A DNA stretch of 64,000 bases from Flavobacteriia bacterium (GTDB lineage Bacteria > Bacteroidota > Bacteroidia > Flavobacteriales_D > Crocinitomicaceae), in NCBI GenBank assembly GCA_016178305.1, contig JACOTM010000020.1:1-64000 (forward strand), given 5' to 3'. Numbering within the stretch: the first letter of the stretch is position 1; each line of letters begins with the position of its first letter. Made by a program: the position numbers and the translations under genes. Below are positions 20,235 to 29,925 of this stretch, in pieces. Below the pieces are notes generated by a model that had not been told where the DNA came from, ran no database searches, and saw only the letters and a list, made by a program, of their open reading frames with translations.

Positions 20235-20265
20235 TTTGAACTTAAATTAATTCAATTTACCTTTG
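20235..20265 (+). promoter_or_regulatory. Promoter of the metH operon (Bacteroidota consensus)
   Basis: TTTG (20235-20238), 19-bp spacer, TACCTTTG (20258-20265): exact agreement with TTTG-N19-TAnnTTTG. Transcription would begin a few bases downstream, just before the riboswitch. Confidence 0.8.
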
Positions 20266-20284
20266 TACCTCGTTCATTTAAATA

Positions 20285-20392
20285 ACTTATGAAGAAAGGT
20301 GGAGGGATAGGCCCTACGAAACCTTGGCAACCTCCGTATTTTCGGAATAGGTGCCAAATCCAATTCCGATTTAATATCGGAAAAAGATAAGT
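20285..20392 (+). promoter_or_regulatory. SAM-I (S-box) riboswitch
   Basis: P1 is ACTTAT (20285-20290) with ATAAGT (20387-20392). Between them are the S-box core blocks in order: GAAGAAAGGTGGAGGGA, GGCCC, GAAACCTTGGCAACCT, AGGTGCCAAATCC and an AATTCCGA/TCGGAA P4-type stem. These are the conserved SAM-I nucleotides. It precedes methionine synthase by 77 nt, so SAM binding should lower metH expression. No classical terminator stem with a T-run lies between aptamer and ATG, so translational control or a non-canonical platform is possible. Confidence 0.95.
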
Positions 20393-20468
20393 AGATTGAA
20401 TTTTTAATACAAATTCCCCTCTTTTCATAAATTTATTCAAGTGTACTTTACAAATTTTATTGTATTGA

Positions 20469-21485
20469 ATGAAAAAAATTGAAGAAATCCTCAAAGAAAG
20501 AATTTTGATCCTAGATGGAGCAATGGGTACCATGATACAACGGCATAAATTGGAAGAAGAAGATTTCCGTAAAGGTTGGTTTGAAAACCATGAGCATCCA
20601 TTAAAAGGAAACAACGATTTATTGTCTTTGACTCGCCCAGAAATCATAGAAGATATTCATCGTCAATATTTTGAAGCAGGAGCTGATATTGCTGAAACAA
20701 ATACTTTTTCAGGTACTTGGATTGCACAAGCAGATTATGGATTAGAAAAATTTGTCTATGACATTAACTTCCATAGCGCTCAATTAGCTAAAAAGGTGGC
20801 TGATGAGTTTACTGCTAAAAATCCAAATAAACCAAGATTTGTAGCTGGATCAATCGGACCAACAAATAGAACTGCGTCAATTTCACCCGATGTAAATGAT
20901 CCTGGATTTAGAGGTATTACTTTTGATGAATTAGTTGGTGCATACAAAGAACAAGTCAACGCATTGATTGATGGAGGAGTAGATATCTTATTAGTTGAAA
21001 CGGTTTTTGATACTTTAAATGCGAAAGCAGCTTTGTTTGCGATTGATGAAGTGTATGAAGAAAGAAAAATTGAATTGCCTATCATGGTTTCGGGTACTAT
21101 TACGGATCAAAGTGGTAGAACTTTAACAGGCCAAACAACGGAAGCTTTTTTGATTTCAATTTCTCACATGCCTCTATTAAGCGTAGGTTTAAATTGTGCG
21201 TTAGGAGCTTCGATGATGAGACCATATTTACAGATTTTAAATCAAACTTGTCCGTTTAGTGTCAGTGCACATCCTAATGCAGGTTTACCGAATGAATTTG
21301 GAAAATACGATGAGACACCCGAGATTATGGCGAAACAAATCAAAGAATTTTTAGATGAACATTTAGTAAATATTATTGGTGGATGTTGTGGAACTACTCC
21401 CGAACATATTCGCGCTATTGCAGATTTAGCGGCAACTTACCAACCAAGAAAAATTAATTATACGATTGAAAACGATGTCGAATAA
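20469..21485 (+). CDS. metH: Methionine synthase, homocysteine-binding subunit (split MetH, part 1)
   Basis: 338 aa corresponding to the N-terminal homocysteine methyltransferase barrel of cobalamin-dependent Met[12 protein letters not shown] near the start, [21 protein letters not shown], and the zinc-binding cysteines in GLNCALGA and [11 protein letters not shown]. It transfers the methyl group to homocysteine. The remaining MetH domains are encoded by the next gene, which overlaps by 11 bp. I recall this split from Flavobacteriia, and both parts look intact, so it is not read as a frameshift. Controlled by the SAM-I riboswitch. Confidence 0.95.
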   Translation: MKKIEEILKERILILDGAMGTMIQRHKLEEEDFRKGWFENHEHPLKGNNDLLSLTRPEIIEDIHRQYFEAGADIAETNTFSGTWIAQADYGLEKFVYDINFHSAQLAKKVADEFTAKNPNKPRFVAGSIGPTNRTASISPDVNDPGFRGITFDELVGAYKEQVNALIDGGVDILLVETVFDTLNAKAALFAIDEVYEERKIELPIMVSGTITDQSGRTLTGQTTEAFLISISHMPLLSVGLNCALGASMMRPYLQILNQTCPFSVSAHPNAGLPNEFGKYDETPEIMAKQIKEFLDEHLVNIIGGCCGTTPEHIRAIADLAATYQPRKINYTIENDVE

Positions 21486-24153
21486 AACAGCAGCAACTTT
21501 AAAATTATCAGGTTTAGAACCATTAATTGTTACTTCTGAAAGTAACTTCGTAAATGTCGGTGAACGTACCAATGTTACGGGATCACGTGCATTTCTTCGT
21601 ATGATTAAAGAAGAAGATTATGAAGCAGCTTTAGCTGTTGCGAGAGATCAAGTTGAAGGTGGGGCACAAATCATCGATATTAATATGGATGAGGGAATGA
21701 TTGATGGCAAAGAAGCAATGGTTAAATTTTTGAATTTAATTGCTTCTGAACCGGATATTTCTCGCGTTCCTGTGATGATTGATAGCTCGAAATGGGAAAT
21801 CATCGAAGCTGGATTAAAATGTGTTCAAGGAAAAGGGGTTGTAAATTCTATTTCCTTAAAAGAAGGGGAAGAACAATTTATTGAAAAAGCTAAATTAATC
21901 AAACGATATGGAGCAGCTGTCATTGTAATGGCATTTGACGAAGAAGGCCAGGCTGACTCTTATGAAAGAAGAATTGAAATTTGTAAGCGTTCGTATGATA
22001 TTTTAGTTGACAAAGTAAAATTCAATAGAAATGACATCATTTTTGACCCCAATATTTTTCCTGTTGCCACAGGAATGGAAGAACATAATAATAATGCTTT
22101 AGATTTTTTTAAAGCAACTGGCTGGATTCGTAAAAATTTACCCGGAGCACATGTAAGTGGAGGTGTTTCGAATGTTTCTTTCTCTTTTCGTGGAAATGAT
22201 AAAGTACGTGAAGCGATGCATTCAGCTTTCTTATACCATGCAATTAAAGAAGGGATGGATATGGGAATTGTGAATCCGACAATGTTGGAGGTTTATTCAG
22301 ATATCGATAAAGAATTATTAGAATATGTAGAAGATGTTTTGTTGAATCGTAGAGAAGATGCGACTGAACGTTTATTAGAATATGCTGTAACTGTAAAAGG
22401 TGACGGTAAGAAAAAAGAGGTTGATTTAACTTGGAGAAATGTTTCAGTACAAGAACGTTTAGCACATGCTTTGGTAAAAGGGATTGTTGAATTTATCGAT
22501 GAAGATACTGAAGAATGTAGAAAATTATATACTCGCCCAATTGAAGTGATTGAAGGACCTTTAATGGATGGAATGAATATCGTGGGAGATTTATTCGGTA
22601 GTGGAAAAATGTTCCTGCCGCAAGTTGTAAAATCAGCACGAGTAATGAAAAAAGCTGTTGCCTATTTATTACCATTTATTGAGGCTGAAAAAGATGGAGT
22701 TCAATCGTTCTCAGGAAAAGTATTGATGGCAACAGTAAAAGGAGATGTTCATGATATTGGAAAAAATATTGTGGGCGTTGTATTGGCTTGTAACAATTAC
22801 GAAGTGATCGATATGGGGGTGATGGTCCCTGCTGAAAAAATTATTCAGAGAGCAATTGAAGAAAAAGTAGATGTTATCGGATTGAGTGGATTGATTACAC
22901 CATCGTTAGACGAAATGGTAACGATGGCAAAAGAGATGGATCGTGCTAATTTATCAATTCCTTTAATGATTGGTGGTGCTACAACTTCTAAAGTTCATAC
23001 AGCTGTAAAAATTGAACAAAGTTATACGAAAGGCCAGGCAGTTCATGTTTTAGATGCATCAAGAGCCGTAACAGTTGTTGAAAGTTTATTAGGACCTAAG
23101 AAAGATGTGTTTGTTTCAGATTTAAAAACTGAATACGCTCGTTTGCGAGATCATCATGCAAAAAGCAGAGCTGCAAAACAATTACTTTCATTAGCAGAAG
23201 CACGTAAAAATCACTTTAAAATTGATTGGAAGCAAGAAGATATTATAACACCAATTCAATTAGGCTCTAAAATATATACTCATTTTCCATTAGAAGAATT
23301 AGTGCCTTACATTGACTGGTCGCCTTTCTTTCAAACGTGGGAGTTACATGGTAGATATCCAAATATTTTAACAGATGAAGTTGTGGGTACTGAAGCAACA
23401 AAATTATTTGCCGATGCACAAAAAATGCTTCAAACGATGATTGCTGAAAAATGGGTATCAGCGAATGCAGTTGTAGGTGTTTTTCCAGCAAATTCAATTG
23501 GCGATGATATTGAAATTTATACCGATGAAACACGTTCTGAAGTTGCTTTAATTCAACATTCCTTACGCCAACAAACGAAAAAAGTTGAAGGCCAACCAAA
23601 TATTGCATTAGCAGATTTTATTGCGCCAAAAGAATCTGGAATTAAAGATTATGTAGGAGCGTTTGTTGTTACAACAGGTACAGGATTAGATGAATATGTG
23701 GCACGTTTTGAAGCAGACCATGATGATTATAATTCGATTTTAGTGAAAGCATTAGCAGATCGATTAGCCGAGGCATTTGCAGAATGTATGCATGCGAAAG
23801 TAAGAAAAGAAATTTGGGGTTATTCAAAAGATGAAAACTTGTCGAATGATGATTTAATTCAAGAAAGTTATAGAGGTATTCGTCCAGCTCCAGGTTATCC
23901 TGCATGTCCAGACCATACGGAGAAAATTGGTTTGTTTGAATTATTAGATGCTACAGCGATTACAGGAGTTTCTTTGACAGATAGTTTAGCCATGTTACCA
24001 GCAAGCTCGGTAAGTGGATGGTATTTTGGTCATCCAGAAGCAAAATATTTTGGATTAGGAAAAATTACTGAAGAACAAGTAGAAGATATTGCCAATCGCA
24101 AGAAAATAGAAGGTCAACGGATGGAACGTTGGTTGTCTAGTGTGATGGTGTAA
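21475..24153 (+). CDS. metH: Methionine synthase, folate/B12/activation subunit (split MetH, part 2)
   Basis: 892 aa from the ATG at 21475 ([17 protein letters not shown]). Pterin-binding domain ([13 protein letters not shown]; about 20-300), B12 cap, cobalamin domain with [11 protein letters not shown] (the axial His near residue 426) and [10 protein letters not shown], then the SAM-dependent reactivation domain ([19 protein letters not shown] near 805). Together with the preceding subunit it makes a complete MetH: methyl-THF to cob(I)alamin to homocysteine. The start overlaps the end of part 1, so the two are probably translationally coupled. Confidence 0.95.
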   Translation: MSNKTAATLKLSGLEPLIVTSESNFVNVGERTNVTGSRAFLRMIKEEDYEAALAVARDQVEGGAQIIDINMDEGMIDGKEAMVKFLNLIASEPDISRVPVMIDSSKWEIIEAGLKCVQGKGVVNSISLKEGEEQFIEKAKLIKRYGAAVIVMAFDEEGQADSYERRIEICKRSYDILVDKVKFNRNDIIFDPNIFPVATGMEEHNNNALDFFKATGWIRKNLPGAHVSGGVSNVSFSFRGNDKVREAMHSAFLYHAIKEGMDMGIVNPTMLEVYSDIDKELLEYVEDVLLNRREDATERLLEYAVTVKGDGKKKEVDLTWRNVSVQERLAHALVKGIVEFIDEDTEECRKLYTRPIEVIEGPLMDGMNIVGDLFGSGKMFLPQVVKSARVMKKAVAYLLPFIEAEKDGVQSFSGKVLMATVKGDVHDIGKNIVGVVLACNNYEVIDMGVMVPAEKIIQRAIEEKVDVIGLSGLITPSLDEMVTMAKEMDRANLSIPLMIGGATTSKVHTAVKIEQSYTKGQAVHVLDASRAVTVVESLLGPKKDVFVSDLKTEYARLRDHHAKSRAAKQLLSLAEARKNHFKIDWKQEDIITPIQLGSKIYTHFPLEELVPYIDWSPFFQTWELHGRYPNILTDEVVGTEATKLFADAQKMLQTMIAEKWVSANAVVGVFPANSIGDDIEIYTDETRSEVALIQHSLRQQTKKVEGQPNIALADFIAPKESGIKDYVGAFVVTTGTGLDEYVARFEADHDDYNSILVKALADRLAEAFAECMHAKVRKEIWGYSKDENLSNDDLIQESYRGIRPAPGYPACPDHTEKIGLFELLDATAITGVSLTDSLAMLPASSVSGWYFGHPEAKYFGLGKITEEQVEDIANRKKIEGQRMERWLSSVMV

Positions 24154-24166
24154 AATATAAAATAGT

Positions 24167-24922
24167 TTATTTCTTTTCTGTTAAAGTAAAAGAATTTGTT
24201 GACGTTGAAGAAGTTGTTGAAGACCCTGATGTTTCAGTGTATGTATCTGTCATTTCAATTTCCATTTTACCTTTTTTCAAAGATTTAACTGTAATAACAC
24301 TTCCATAAGAATTAGCTTCAGTTGTCGTTGATGTTGCTGTTGAAGATGTGCTAAATGGTGTTGTTGACATTGCTGTAGTATATCTACCAGACGTATTTGC
24401 TGGAGTAGATGTACCAGGCTCAAAATATGTATATGTATGAGATTCATTATTTGTAGAACCTGTTGCTAACATTACAATCTGAGAATTTTTCTCAATTTCA
24501 CCTGTTCCACCAGTAATTGTAAATGTACCATTTTCAGTATATGTTGATACTTTGACATCTTTTTTATCCATAGTTCCATCAGGAAAATATGAACCTTGTA
24601 AATAATATGGCACTTCATTAGAACTTGTTGAAGTTGTAACCGTTGTAAGAGTGTAAGTCCCCGCTTTTTTATCGAATTTAAAAGTTCTTGAATAATCTGA
24701 AATAGTTGTAGCACTTCCAGTTACAGTTGTTTTTTCTGTTTCTGTATAGGTTGATGAAGAGGTAGTTGTTATTCCATTGTTCGTGTATGAACTTGATGAA
24801 GTTCCAGAAGTCAATGTCCATTCCCCATCTAATTTTCTTTTAGTTACTGTTTTGTGGCAACTTGTTAAACCAACAACGCTCAATAATAGTATAGCGGTGA
24901 TTTTGATGATACTTTTTTTCAT
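24167..24922 (-). CDS. Ser/Thr-rich lipoprotein
   Basis: 251 aa from the ATG at 24922 (MKKSIIKITAILLLSVVGLTSC). The LTSC lipobox places the lipidated Cys about residue 22. The mature start KLDGEWTLTSG resembles lipocalin-like domain proteins of Bacteroidota. The rest is very rich in Ser and Thr (many TSSSTYTET-like runs) with beta-strand patterning. Upstream in-frame codons would hide the signal peptide and are rejected. It converges on metH with 13 bp between them. Function unknown. Confidence 0.8.
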   Translation of the reverse strand: MKKSIIKITAILLLSVVGLTSCHKTVTKRKLDGEWTLTSGTSSSSYTNNGITTTSSSTYTETEKTTVTGSATTISDYSRTFKFDKKAGTYTLTTVTTSTSSNEVPYYLQGSYFPDGTMDKKDVKVSTYTENGTFTITGGTGEIEKNSQIVMLATGSTNNESHTYTYFEPGTSTPANTSGRYTTAMSTTPFSTSSTATSTTTEANSYGSVITVKSLKKGKMEIEMTDTYTETSGSSTTSSTSTNSFTLTEKK

Positions 24923-25046
24923 AATAAATTGATTTAAATTTTGGCAAATATATATAATCTTTATGAAAAACAAAATAATTGAATAAATTGGAGTTAAAAT
25001 TATTTTTGGAAGAGAACTTTTAGGATTCTAGGTAAAATAAACAAGA

Positions 25047-25301
25047 TTATTGGTCATCCTGTACAACTAATTCTGTTAAACTCACATTCAAAGCTTTTGT
25101 AATAACCGCCAATTTAGAAATGCTCATTCCAACCTTTCCACTTTCAATCTTGTACATGTATTGACGATCACTCAAAATCATATTGGCTCACTGTGTTTGA
25201 GTTAATCCTTGCTTTACTCGTAATTCACAAATCCTACTTGCAACTTTATGTTGAACCTCTAATCCTATATTTTGAATTTCTTCTTTGCTCAATTCGACCA
25301 T
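25047..25301 (-). pseudogene. XRE-family helix-turn-helix regulator with in-frame TGA
   Basis: Reading minus from ATG 25301 gives MVELSKEEIQNIGLEVQ...RICELRVKQGLTQTQ, then TGA (25188-25190), then ANMILSDRQYMYKIESG...LNVSLTELVVQDDQ and TAA at 25047. This is an XRE/Cro HTH (LTQxxLA, then the recognition helix and IE-G-K) whose conserved Leu is replaced by a stop; one base change from TTA explains it. Everything else is in register, so the lesion is recent or a base error. Free-standing, with no toxin partner seen. Confidence 0.75.
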
Positions 25302-25522
25302 AGACAAAGGTCTTTTGTATAAGGAAAAATAATGTAACCTAATACTACTACACGTAATATTGTTTTACTACATTTGTTGTATCTGAATTAATTCAAAATC
25401 TAAACCAAAGTAGATTTCAAACAATGAATTTTCCAATAACTAAATTAAACCTCATGAATAAAATAAATCCCCCCACGTTTTGAGATTGATCCATTATCAA
25501 GGGGTTCAGATGGTATAAATGA

Positions 25523-25553
25523 CAAACGGCAACCTATTTCTAAGTTGCCGTTG
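25523..25553 (-). terminator. Terminator of the initiator tRNA
   Basis: AACGGCAAC (25525-25533) and GTTGCCGTT (25544-25552) form a 9-bp stem; on the minus strand it is followed by TTTGTCATTT. It lies 20 bp past the tRNA 3' end. Confidence 0.75.
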
Positions 25554-25572
25554 ACTGTGCCGTATGGCTTCG

Positions 25573-25645
<73 letters not shown>

Positions 25646-25679
25646 CTCTATTCATTCTAGGATGACCTCAAATGCGTTG

Positions 25680-25711
25680 CAAAGATATGTATTCTTTGTC
25701 GAATCTACAAA
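25680..25711 (-). promoter_or_regulatory. Promoter of the initiator tRNA
   Basis: On the minus strand TTTG (25711-25708), 20-bp spacer, TATCTTTG (25687-25680), ending 34 bp before the tRNA 5' end. Agrees with the Bacteroidota consensus. Confidence 0.75.
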
Positions 25712-25775
25712 TGTTTTTAAAAAAGAAACTTAAAATATTTTCTTATTTAATTGTAATTGTCAGATTGTACGTGCG

Positions 25776-27620
25776 TTATAAATAACCTTGCATCGTACAA
25801 AGATTATAATATAATCCCTTTTTGGCAATTAATTCTTCATGTGTTCCCGTTTCTTTGATTTCTCCTTTTGATAAAACTAGAATATTGTCTGCATTTCGAA
25901 TAGTACTTAATCGATGTGCAATAACTAAAGACGTTCTATTTTTCATTAACTTTTCCAAAGCGTCTTGAACTAATTTTTCAGACTCAGTATCTAATGCCGA
26001 AGTAGCTTCGTCTAAAATCATAATCGATGGATTTTTTAAAACTGCGCGCGCGATGGACATTCGTTGTTTTTGTCCACCTGATAGTTTATTCCCTCGTTCT
26101 CCAATGTTCGTGTCGTAGCCACTTTCAAGATTCAGAATAAACTCATGTGCATTGGCAATTTTAGCCGCATTAACAATTTCTTCCTCTGAAGCATTTTCTG
26201 TACCAAAAGCAATATTATTTCGAACCGTATCGTTAAATAAAATTGATTCTTGCGAAACTATCCCGATATGATTCCTTAAATCAGTTACTGATGCTTCTTT
26301 AATATTCACAGAATCGTAAAAAATAGAACCTTCATTAACATCATAAAAACGAGGTAACAAATCCGATATTGTCGATTTACCACTTCCTGATTCACCAACC
26401 AAAGCAAATGATTTACCTTGTGGAATTGTAAAATTAATATCTTTCAAAACAAATTCATCTTTGTACCTAAAGGATACATTTTGAAACCGAATCGACTCCT
26501 TTAATTCCATTAATTGAATTGGGTTTTCTGCTTCATATATTTTTTCATCTGTATCAAAAATTGCCGTAATTCTATCCAATGAAACTTTTGCTTTATTGAT
26601 ATAACCTACAGAGTTTGCAACCCCTTGAATTGGACGTAAAAGTTGAGAAAACATCACAATAAAGGTAATAAATTCTGCTCCGCTTAAAGAGGCATTTTTT
26701 TCATCTGCCAAAATCATTGTTCCACCAAACCATACAATGCTAACCAAAACAAAGGCACCTAAAGTTTCATTCAAAGGAGATGACAATTCTTTTTTGCGAA
26801 ACATCCGTGTCAATAGTTGTTGATGTCGTAAATTAATTTTATTAAAAGAACTTAAAACCTGTGGAATTGCATTGAAAGCTTTGATTATTCGTATCGCTCC
26901 TAATCCTTCCTCTAGCGCTGAATTTAATACACCCATTTGATGCTGACCTTGAACGGCCGTTCTTTTTAAACTTTTACCAATTCTTGAAATAACCAAAGCT
27001 GAAAGCGGTAATAAAATGAACGAAAACAAAGTCAATTGCGGACTTATATTCAACAAAAAAGCAATACTAATCACAATGGTAATTGGTTCTCTATAAACCA
27101 ATTCCAGAACACTTACAACCGCCACTTCAATTTCCCCTACATCGCTATTCATTCGTGACATTAAATCACCTTTTCTTTCTTCAGAATAAAATGAAAGCGG
27201 TAAATTCAAAGATTTCTCAAACAATCTCGCTCGAATATCCCGTGTCACAGCCATTCTTAAAAACGATTGGCTCCAAATTACACCATAACGAAAAATGTTT
27301 TTGAATAAAAAAGCTATAAACACAGATACACAAACAAAATAAAGCGCCTTTTTAGGATCATTAGCAGCCATGCTCTCCATAAAATAATTGTAATACTTGG
27401 AAATATACCTAAAAAACCCAACAAATCCTCCCTGATAAATAGGTTCCGAAATTTCCTTTCCTACAGCAGACTTATCAATGAAAATTATTTTCAAAAATGG
27501 GATAAATAAAGCCAAAGAAATCAAATTGAATATGGCATAAAACAAATGGCAAACAATGATTAATAGTGAAGTCACCCTATAAGTAAACGCTAATCGATGT
27601 ATTTCCAGTATTTCTTTCAT
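25776..27620 (-). CDS. MsbA-like ABC exporter
   Basis: 614 aa half-transporter with fused domains: six membrane helices over residues 1-320, then an ATPase with Walker A GESGSGKST, Q-loop VSQES, signature KLSGGQKQR, Walker B IMILDEATSALD and H-loop IAHRLST. The layout and length match MsbA/lipid-A-type or multidrug exporters, which flip lipids or drugs across the inner membrane as homodimers. The substrate is not certain. Transcribed alone, divergently from mraZ across a 450-bp gap. Confidence 0.9.
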   Translation of the reverse strand: MKEILEIHRLAFTYRVTSLLIIVCHLFYAIFNLISLALFIPFLKIIFIDKSAVGKEISEPIYQGGFVGFFRYISKYYNYFMESMAANDPKKALYFVCVSVFIAFLFKNIFRYGVIWSQSFLRMAVTRDIRARLFEKSLNLPLSFYSEERKGDLMSRMNSDVGEIEVAVVSVLELVYREPITIVISIAFLLNISPQLTLFSFILLPLSALVISRIGKSLKRTAVQGQHQMGVLNSALEEGLGAIRIIKAFNAIPQVLSSFNKINLRHQQLLTRMFRKKELSSPLNETLGAFVLVSIVWFGGTMILADEKNASLSGAEFITFIVMFSQLLRPIQGVANSVGYINKAKVSLDRITAIFDTDEKIYEAENPIQLMELKESIRFQNVSFRYKDEFVLKDINFTIPQGKSFALVGESGSGKSTISDLLPRFYDVNEGSIFYDSVNIKEASVTDLRNHIGIVSQESILFNDTVRNNIAFGTENASEEEIVNAAKIANAHEFILNLESGYDTNIGERGNKLSGGQKQRMSIARAVLKNPSIMILDEATSALDTESEKLVQDALEKLMKNRTSLVIAHRLSTIRNADNILVLSKGEIKETGTHEELIAKKGLYYNLCTMQGYL

Positions 27621-27625
27621 AAGTA

Positions 27626-27633
27626 CAAAGATA
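27626..27633 (-). promoter_or_regulatory. -7 promoter box for the ABC exporter
   Basis: TATCTTTG on the minus strand (27633-27626), only 6 bp before the ATG, so the mRNA would be nearly leaderless. No clear -33 TTTG at the right distance. Confidence 0.45.
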
Positions 27634-27903
27634 ATTTTTGTTTTTGGATGACATAAAATTTTTAAATTTTGTTACCAATACACTCTTTTTTTGAATTTCC
27701 ACCGACAATCCAAATTGTTGAAAACAGCAGGTAAAATTCATCTTTGTGGTAAAGTAAATACAATCCTTTTTATTTCTTGAAATACTTCAGTTGAATCAAG
27801 TTAAAATACTGTATATCAATATATATAAATCGAATTAAATTAACTCTTTAATTTACGTCTTCAACGTTAATAACTTTAAGATTTATTAACAATTATAAAA
27901 GCA

Positions 27904-27919
27904 TCCCACTTTTTACCAC
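27904..27919 (-). promoter_or_regulatory. MraZ-box-like direct repeat, inverted orientation
   Basis: On the minus strand GTGGTA then GTGGGA with a 10-bp period (27919-27904), the mirror of the pair at 28025-28040. Spaced repeats on one helix face are the MraZ operator pattern. Confidence 0.45.
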
Positions 27920-28024
27920 TCATTAAAAAACAACATAAATCGTTGATATTATTGAAAAAAACTTCAACAAAATGAAACATTAAAAGTTATTAACCGTTAT
28001 AATTTATTAACAATACACACTTTG

Positions 28025-28040
28025 GTGGTAAAAAGTGGTA
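28025..28040 (+). promoter_or_regulatory. MraZ-box-like direct repeat upstream of mraZ
   Basis: GTGGTA (28025-28030) and GTGGTA (28035-28040), 10-bp period, within AAAAAGTGGTA, 33 bp before the mraZ ATG. MraZ is known to bind GTGG-containing tandem repeats upstream of its own gene, so this is a likely autoregulatory operator. Confidence 0.65.
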
Positions 28041-28072
28041 GAAATCTACTAATTTTACCCATTATTAATGCT

Positions 28073-28531
28073 ATGACAGGTTTAGTAGGAGAGTTTGAAG
28101 TAAAATTGGATGCCAAAGGGCGTTTCTTATTTCCTTCCGGTTTACGGAAGCAACTGTCTCCTGCTGCCCAAGAAAATTTCATGTTAAACAAAGGATTTGA
28201 AGAATGTTTAACACTGTATCCTATGAATGAATGGGAAAAAATCAGTGAAAAACTTTCTAAAATGAATTTGTTTAAACCAAAAAATAGAATGTTCTACCGT
28301 TTGTTTCATCAAGGAGCAAAACAAGTATCGTTAGATAATGTTGGTAGGGTTCACATTCCTGTAACTCACATGGAAAGAGTTGGTTTGGAAAAAGATGCAA
28401 TGTTAATTGCATACAATGACCGCATCGAAATTTGGGATAAATCTAAATACTTCGAAATGATCGAAGGAAACATGGCAGATTTCGCTGATTTGGCGGATGA
28501 AGTAATGGGTGATTTAAATGACGACGAATAA
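28073..28531 (+). CDS. mraZ: Transcriptional regulator MraZ
   Basis: 152 aa from the ATG at 28073 (MTGLVGEFEVKLDAKGRFLFP); the frame extends upstream across the operator repeats, which argues against an earlier start. Two AbrB-like SpoVT half-domains are visible, each with the DxxGR signature: LDAKGRFLFPSGLR (about 11-24) and LDNVGRVHIP (about 85-94). MraZ forms a ring-shaped multimer that binds GTGG repeats and controls the dcw cluster. First gene of the cluster; its end overlaps rsmH by 14 bp. Confidence 0.95.
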   Translation: MTGLVGEFEVKLDAKGRFLFPSGLRKQLSPAAQENFMLNKGFEECLTLYPMNEWEKISEKLSKMNLFKPKNRMFYRLFHQGAKQVSLDNVGRVHIPVTHMERVGLEKDAMLIAYNDRIEIWDKSKYFEMIEGNMADFADLADEVMGDLNDDE

Positions 28532-29441
28532 AATAGAGTACCATGTACCGGTAATGTTGCAACAATGCCTGGAAGGATTAACCATTAATCCTGATGGGAC
28601 TTATATTGATGTCACTTTTGGTGGAGGCGGGCATTCCCGAGAAATTTTTAAAAAATTATCTCCAAAAGGAAAACTAATTGCTTTTGACCAAGATCCAGAT
28701 GCGAAAAAAAATGCTTGGGAAGCTGCTAATTTCCATTTTATTGCAGCAAACTTTTCTTTTATTTCAAATCATTTACGAATGATGGGTGTCAAAAAGGTGG
28801 ATGGAATATTAGCTGATTTAGGTGTTTCTTCTCATCAATTTGACGATGGACAACGAGGGTTTTCAATTCGGACAAATGATCCTTTGGATATGCGCATGAA
28901 CCAATCTGGTGAAGTATCTGCGAAAACAATCATTAACGAATATTCTGATTTCGAACTAATGAAAATTTTTCGCAATTACGGAGAAATTTCAAATGCAAAA
29001 AAAGTAGCTTATACCATTCTTTCTGCTAGAGAACGTAAACCTATTGAAACAACTGGTGAATTAATGGACGCTTTGATTTCTTGCGCTCCAAAATTTAAGG
29101 ATCATAAATTTTTTGCTCAAATTTTTCAAGCCTTACGAATCGAAGTAAATCAAGAATTGGATGTTTTAGAAAGATTTCTAATCCAAACCGCAGATATCAT
29201 TGCTCCTGGCGGAAAATTAGTAATCATGTCTTACCACTCTTTGGAAGATAGATTGGTGAAAAATTATATGAAACGTGGTTCTTTAGAAGGGGAAATAAAA
29301 AAAGATTTCTACGGAAACGTTTTAAAACCTTTTGACGAAGTTGTAAGACATCCAATCATTCCGGATGAAGAAGAAATTAATAAAAACTCTCGTGCACGCA
29401 GCGCGAAATTAAGAATTGCTGTTCGAAATGTCGGAGAATGA
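28518..29441 (+). CDS. rsmH: 16S rRNA (cytosine1402-N4)-methyltransferase RsmH
   Basis: 307 aa. HVPVMLQQCLEGL at the start, then the SAM-binding motif DVTFGGGGHSREIF, GILADLGVSSHQFDD, RGFSIRTNDPLDMRMN and the C-terminal YHSLEDRLVKNYM, all hallmark RsmH (MraW) blocks. It methylates N4 of C1402 in 16S rRNA. It overlaps mraZ before it and ftsL after it, so the three genes form one translationally coupled unit. Confidence 0.96.
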   Translation: MTTNKIEYHVPVMLQQCLEGLTINPDGTYIDVTFGGGGHSREIFKKLSPKGKLIAFDQDPDAKKNAWEAANFHFIAANFSFISNHLRMMGVKKVDGILADLGVSSHQFDDGQRGFSIRTNDPLDMRMNQSGEVSAKTIINEYSDFELMKIFRNYGEISNAKKVAYTILSARERKPIETTGELMDALISCAPKFKDHKFFAQIFQALRIEVNQELDVLERFLIQTADIIAPGGKLVIMSYHSLEDRLVKNYMKRGSLEGEIKKDFYGNVLKPFDEVVRHPIIPDEEEINKNSRARSAKLRIAVRNVGE

Positions 29442-29844
29442 ATACATATCTAAAGATGTTGTTGATGAACAACTGGCAGAAGAACTAAAGAAGAACAAAA
29501 AATCTTCTAAAAGTTCAAAATCTGTTCGTTCAAATGCATTTGTTCAAATTTTAAATGGAGAATTCTTAACGAAAGAATTTGTCTTAAATAATTTAAACTT
29601 CATCTTTTTTATCATTCTCCTATTACTTCTTTTAGTTGGAAAAGGATATTACGGTAAACAATTAGCAAAAGATGCTGATAATGCTCAAAAAGAATTGGAT
29701 GAAATGTCTGCAAATTATGTAGAAGTAAAAGCAAAATTAGAAGAAGAAACAGGTCGATCAAAACTAAGAAAAAGATTAGAATACAGAGGACTACATGAAA
29801 CTGTCAATCCCACAAAAGTGATTCGGATTCGGAAAGAAGATTAA
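29428..29844 (+). CDS. ftsL: FtsL-like division protein
   Basis: 138 aa from the ATG at 29428, overlapping the rsmH end by 14 bp. A basic cytoplasmic region (KKNKKSSKSSKSVRS), one membrane helix (NFIFFIILLLLLLVG; about 72-86) and a periplasmic coiled coil (AKDADNAQKELDEMSANYVEVKAKLEEE, here spanning about 95-120). Position between rsmH and ftsI plus this topology identify the FtsL role (septal FtsQLB complex); sequence identity alone is weak, as usual for FtsL. Confidence 0.82.
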   Translation: MSENEYISKDVVDEQLAEELKKNKKSSKSSKSVRSNAFVQILNGEFLTKEFVLNNLNFIFFIILLLLLLVGKGYYGKQLAKDADNAQKELDEMSANYVEVKAKLEEETGRSKLRKRLEYRGLHETVNPTKVIRIRKED

Positions 29845-29851
29845 GTTTTAG

Positions 29852-29925
29852 ATGCTTGATACTTGATGTTAGATATTAGACTTTAGATATTAGATATCAG
29901 ATATTAGATATTAGATATTAGATAA
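29852..29925 (+). repeat. TTAGATA tandem repeat abutting the ftsI start codon
   Basis: Imperfect head-to-tail copies of TTAGATA/TTAGACT/ATCAGATA fill the ftsL-ftsI junction and run into the ATG (ATTAGATAAATGG). Same TAGA-rich vocabulary as the hairpins at 43908, 56175 and 58081. No Shine-Dalgarno is present, so ftsI initiates from this repeat. Confidence 0.75.

Noticed and set aside
20252-20647. 131-aa minus frame over the riboswitch
   Set aside because: Fully overlaps the SAM-I aptamer and the metH start; chance frame.
21466-21485. metH split read as a frameshift
   Set aside because: Both halves begin and end at domain boundaries with a proper overlap (ATG before the TAA); this is a genuine two-gene MetH, not a broken one.
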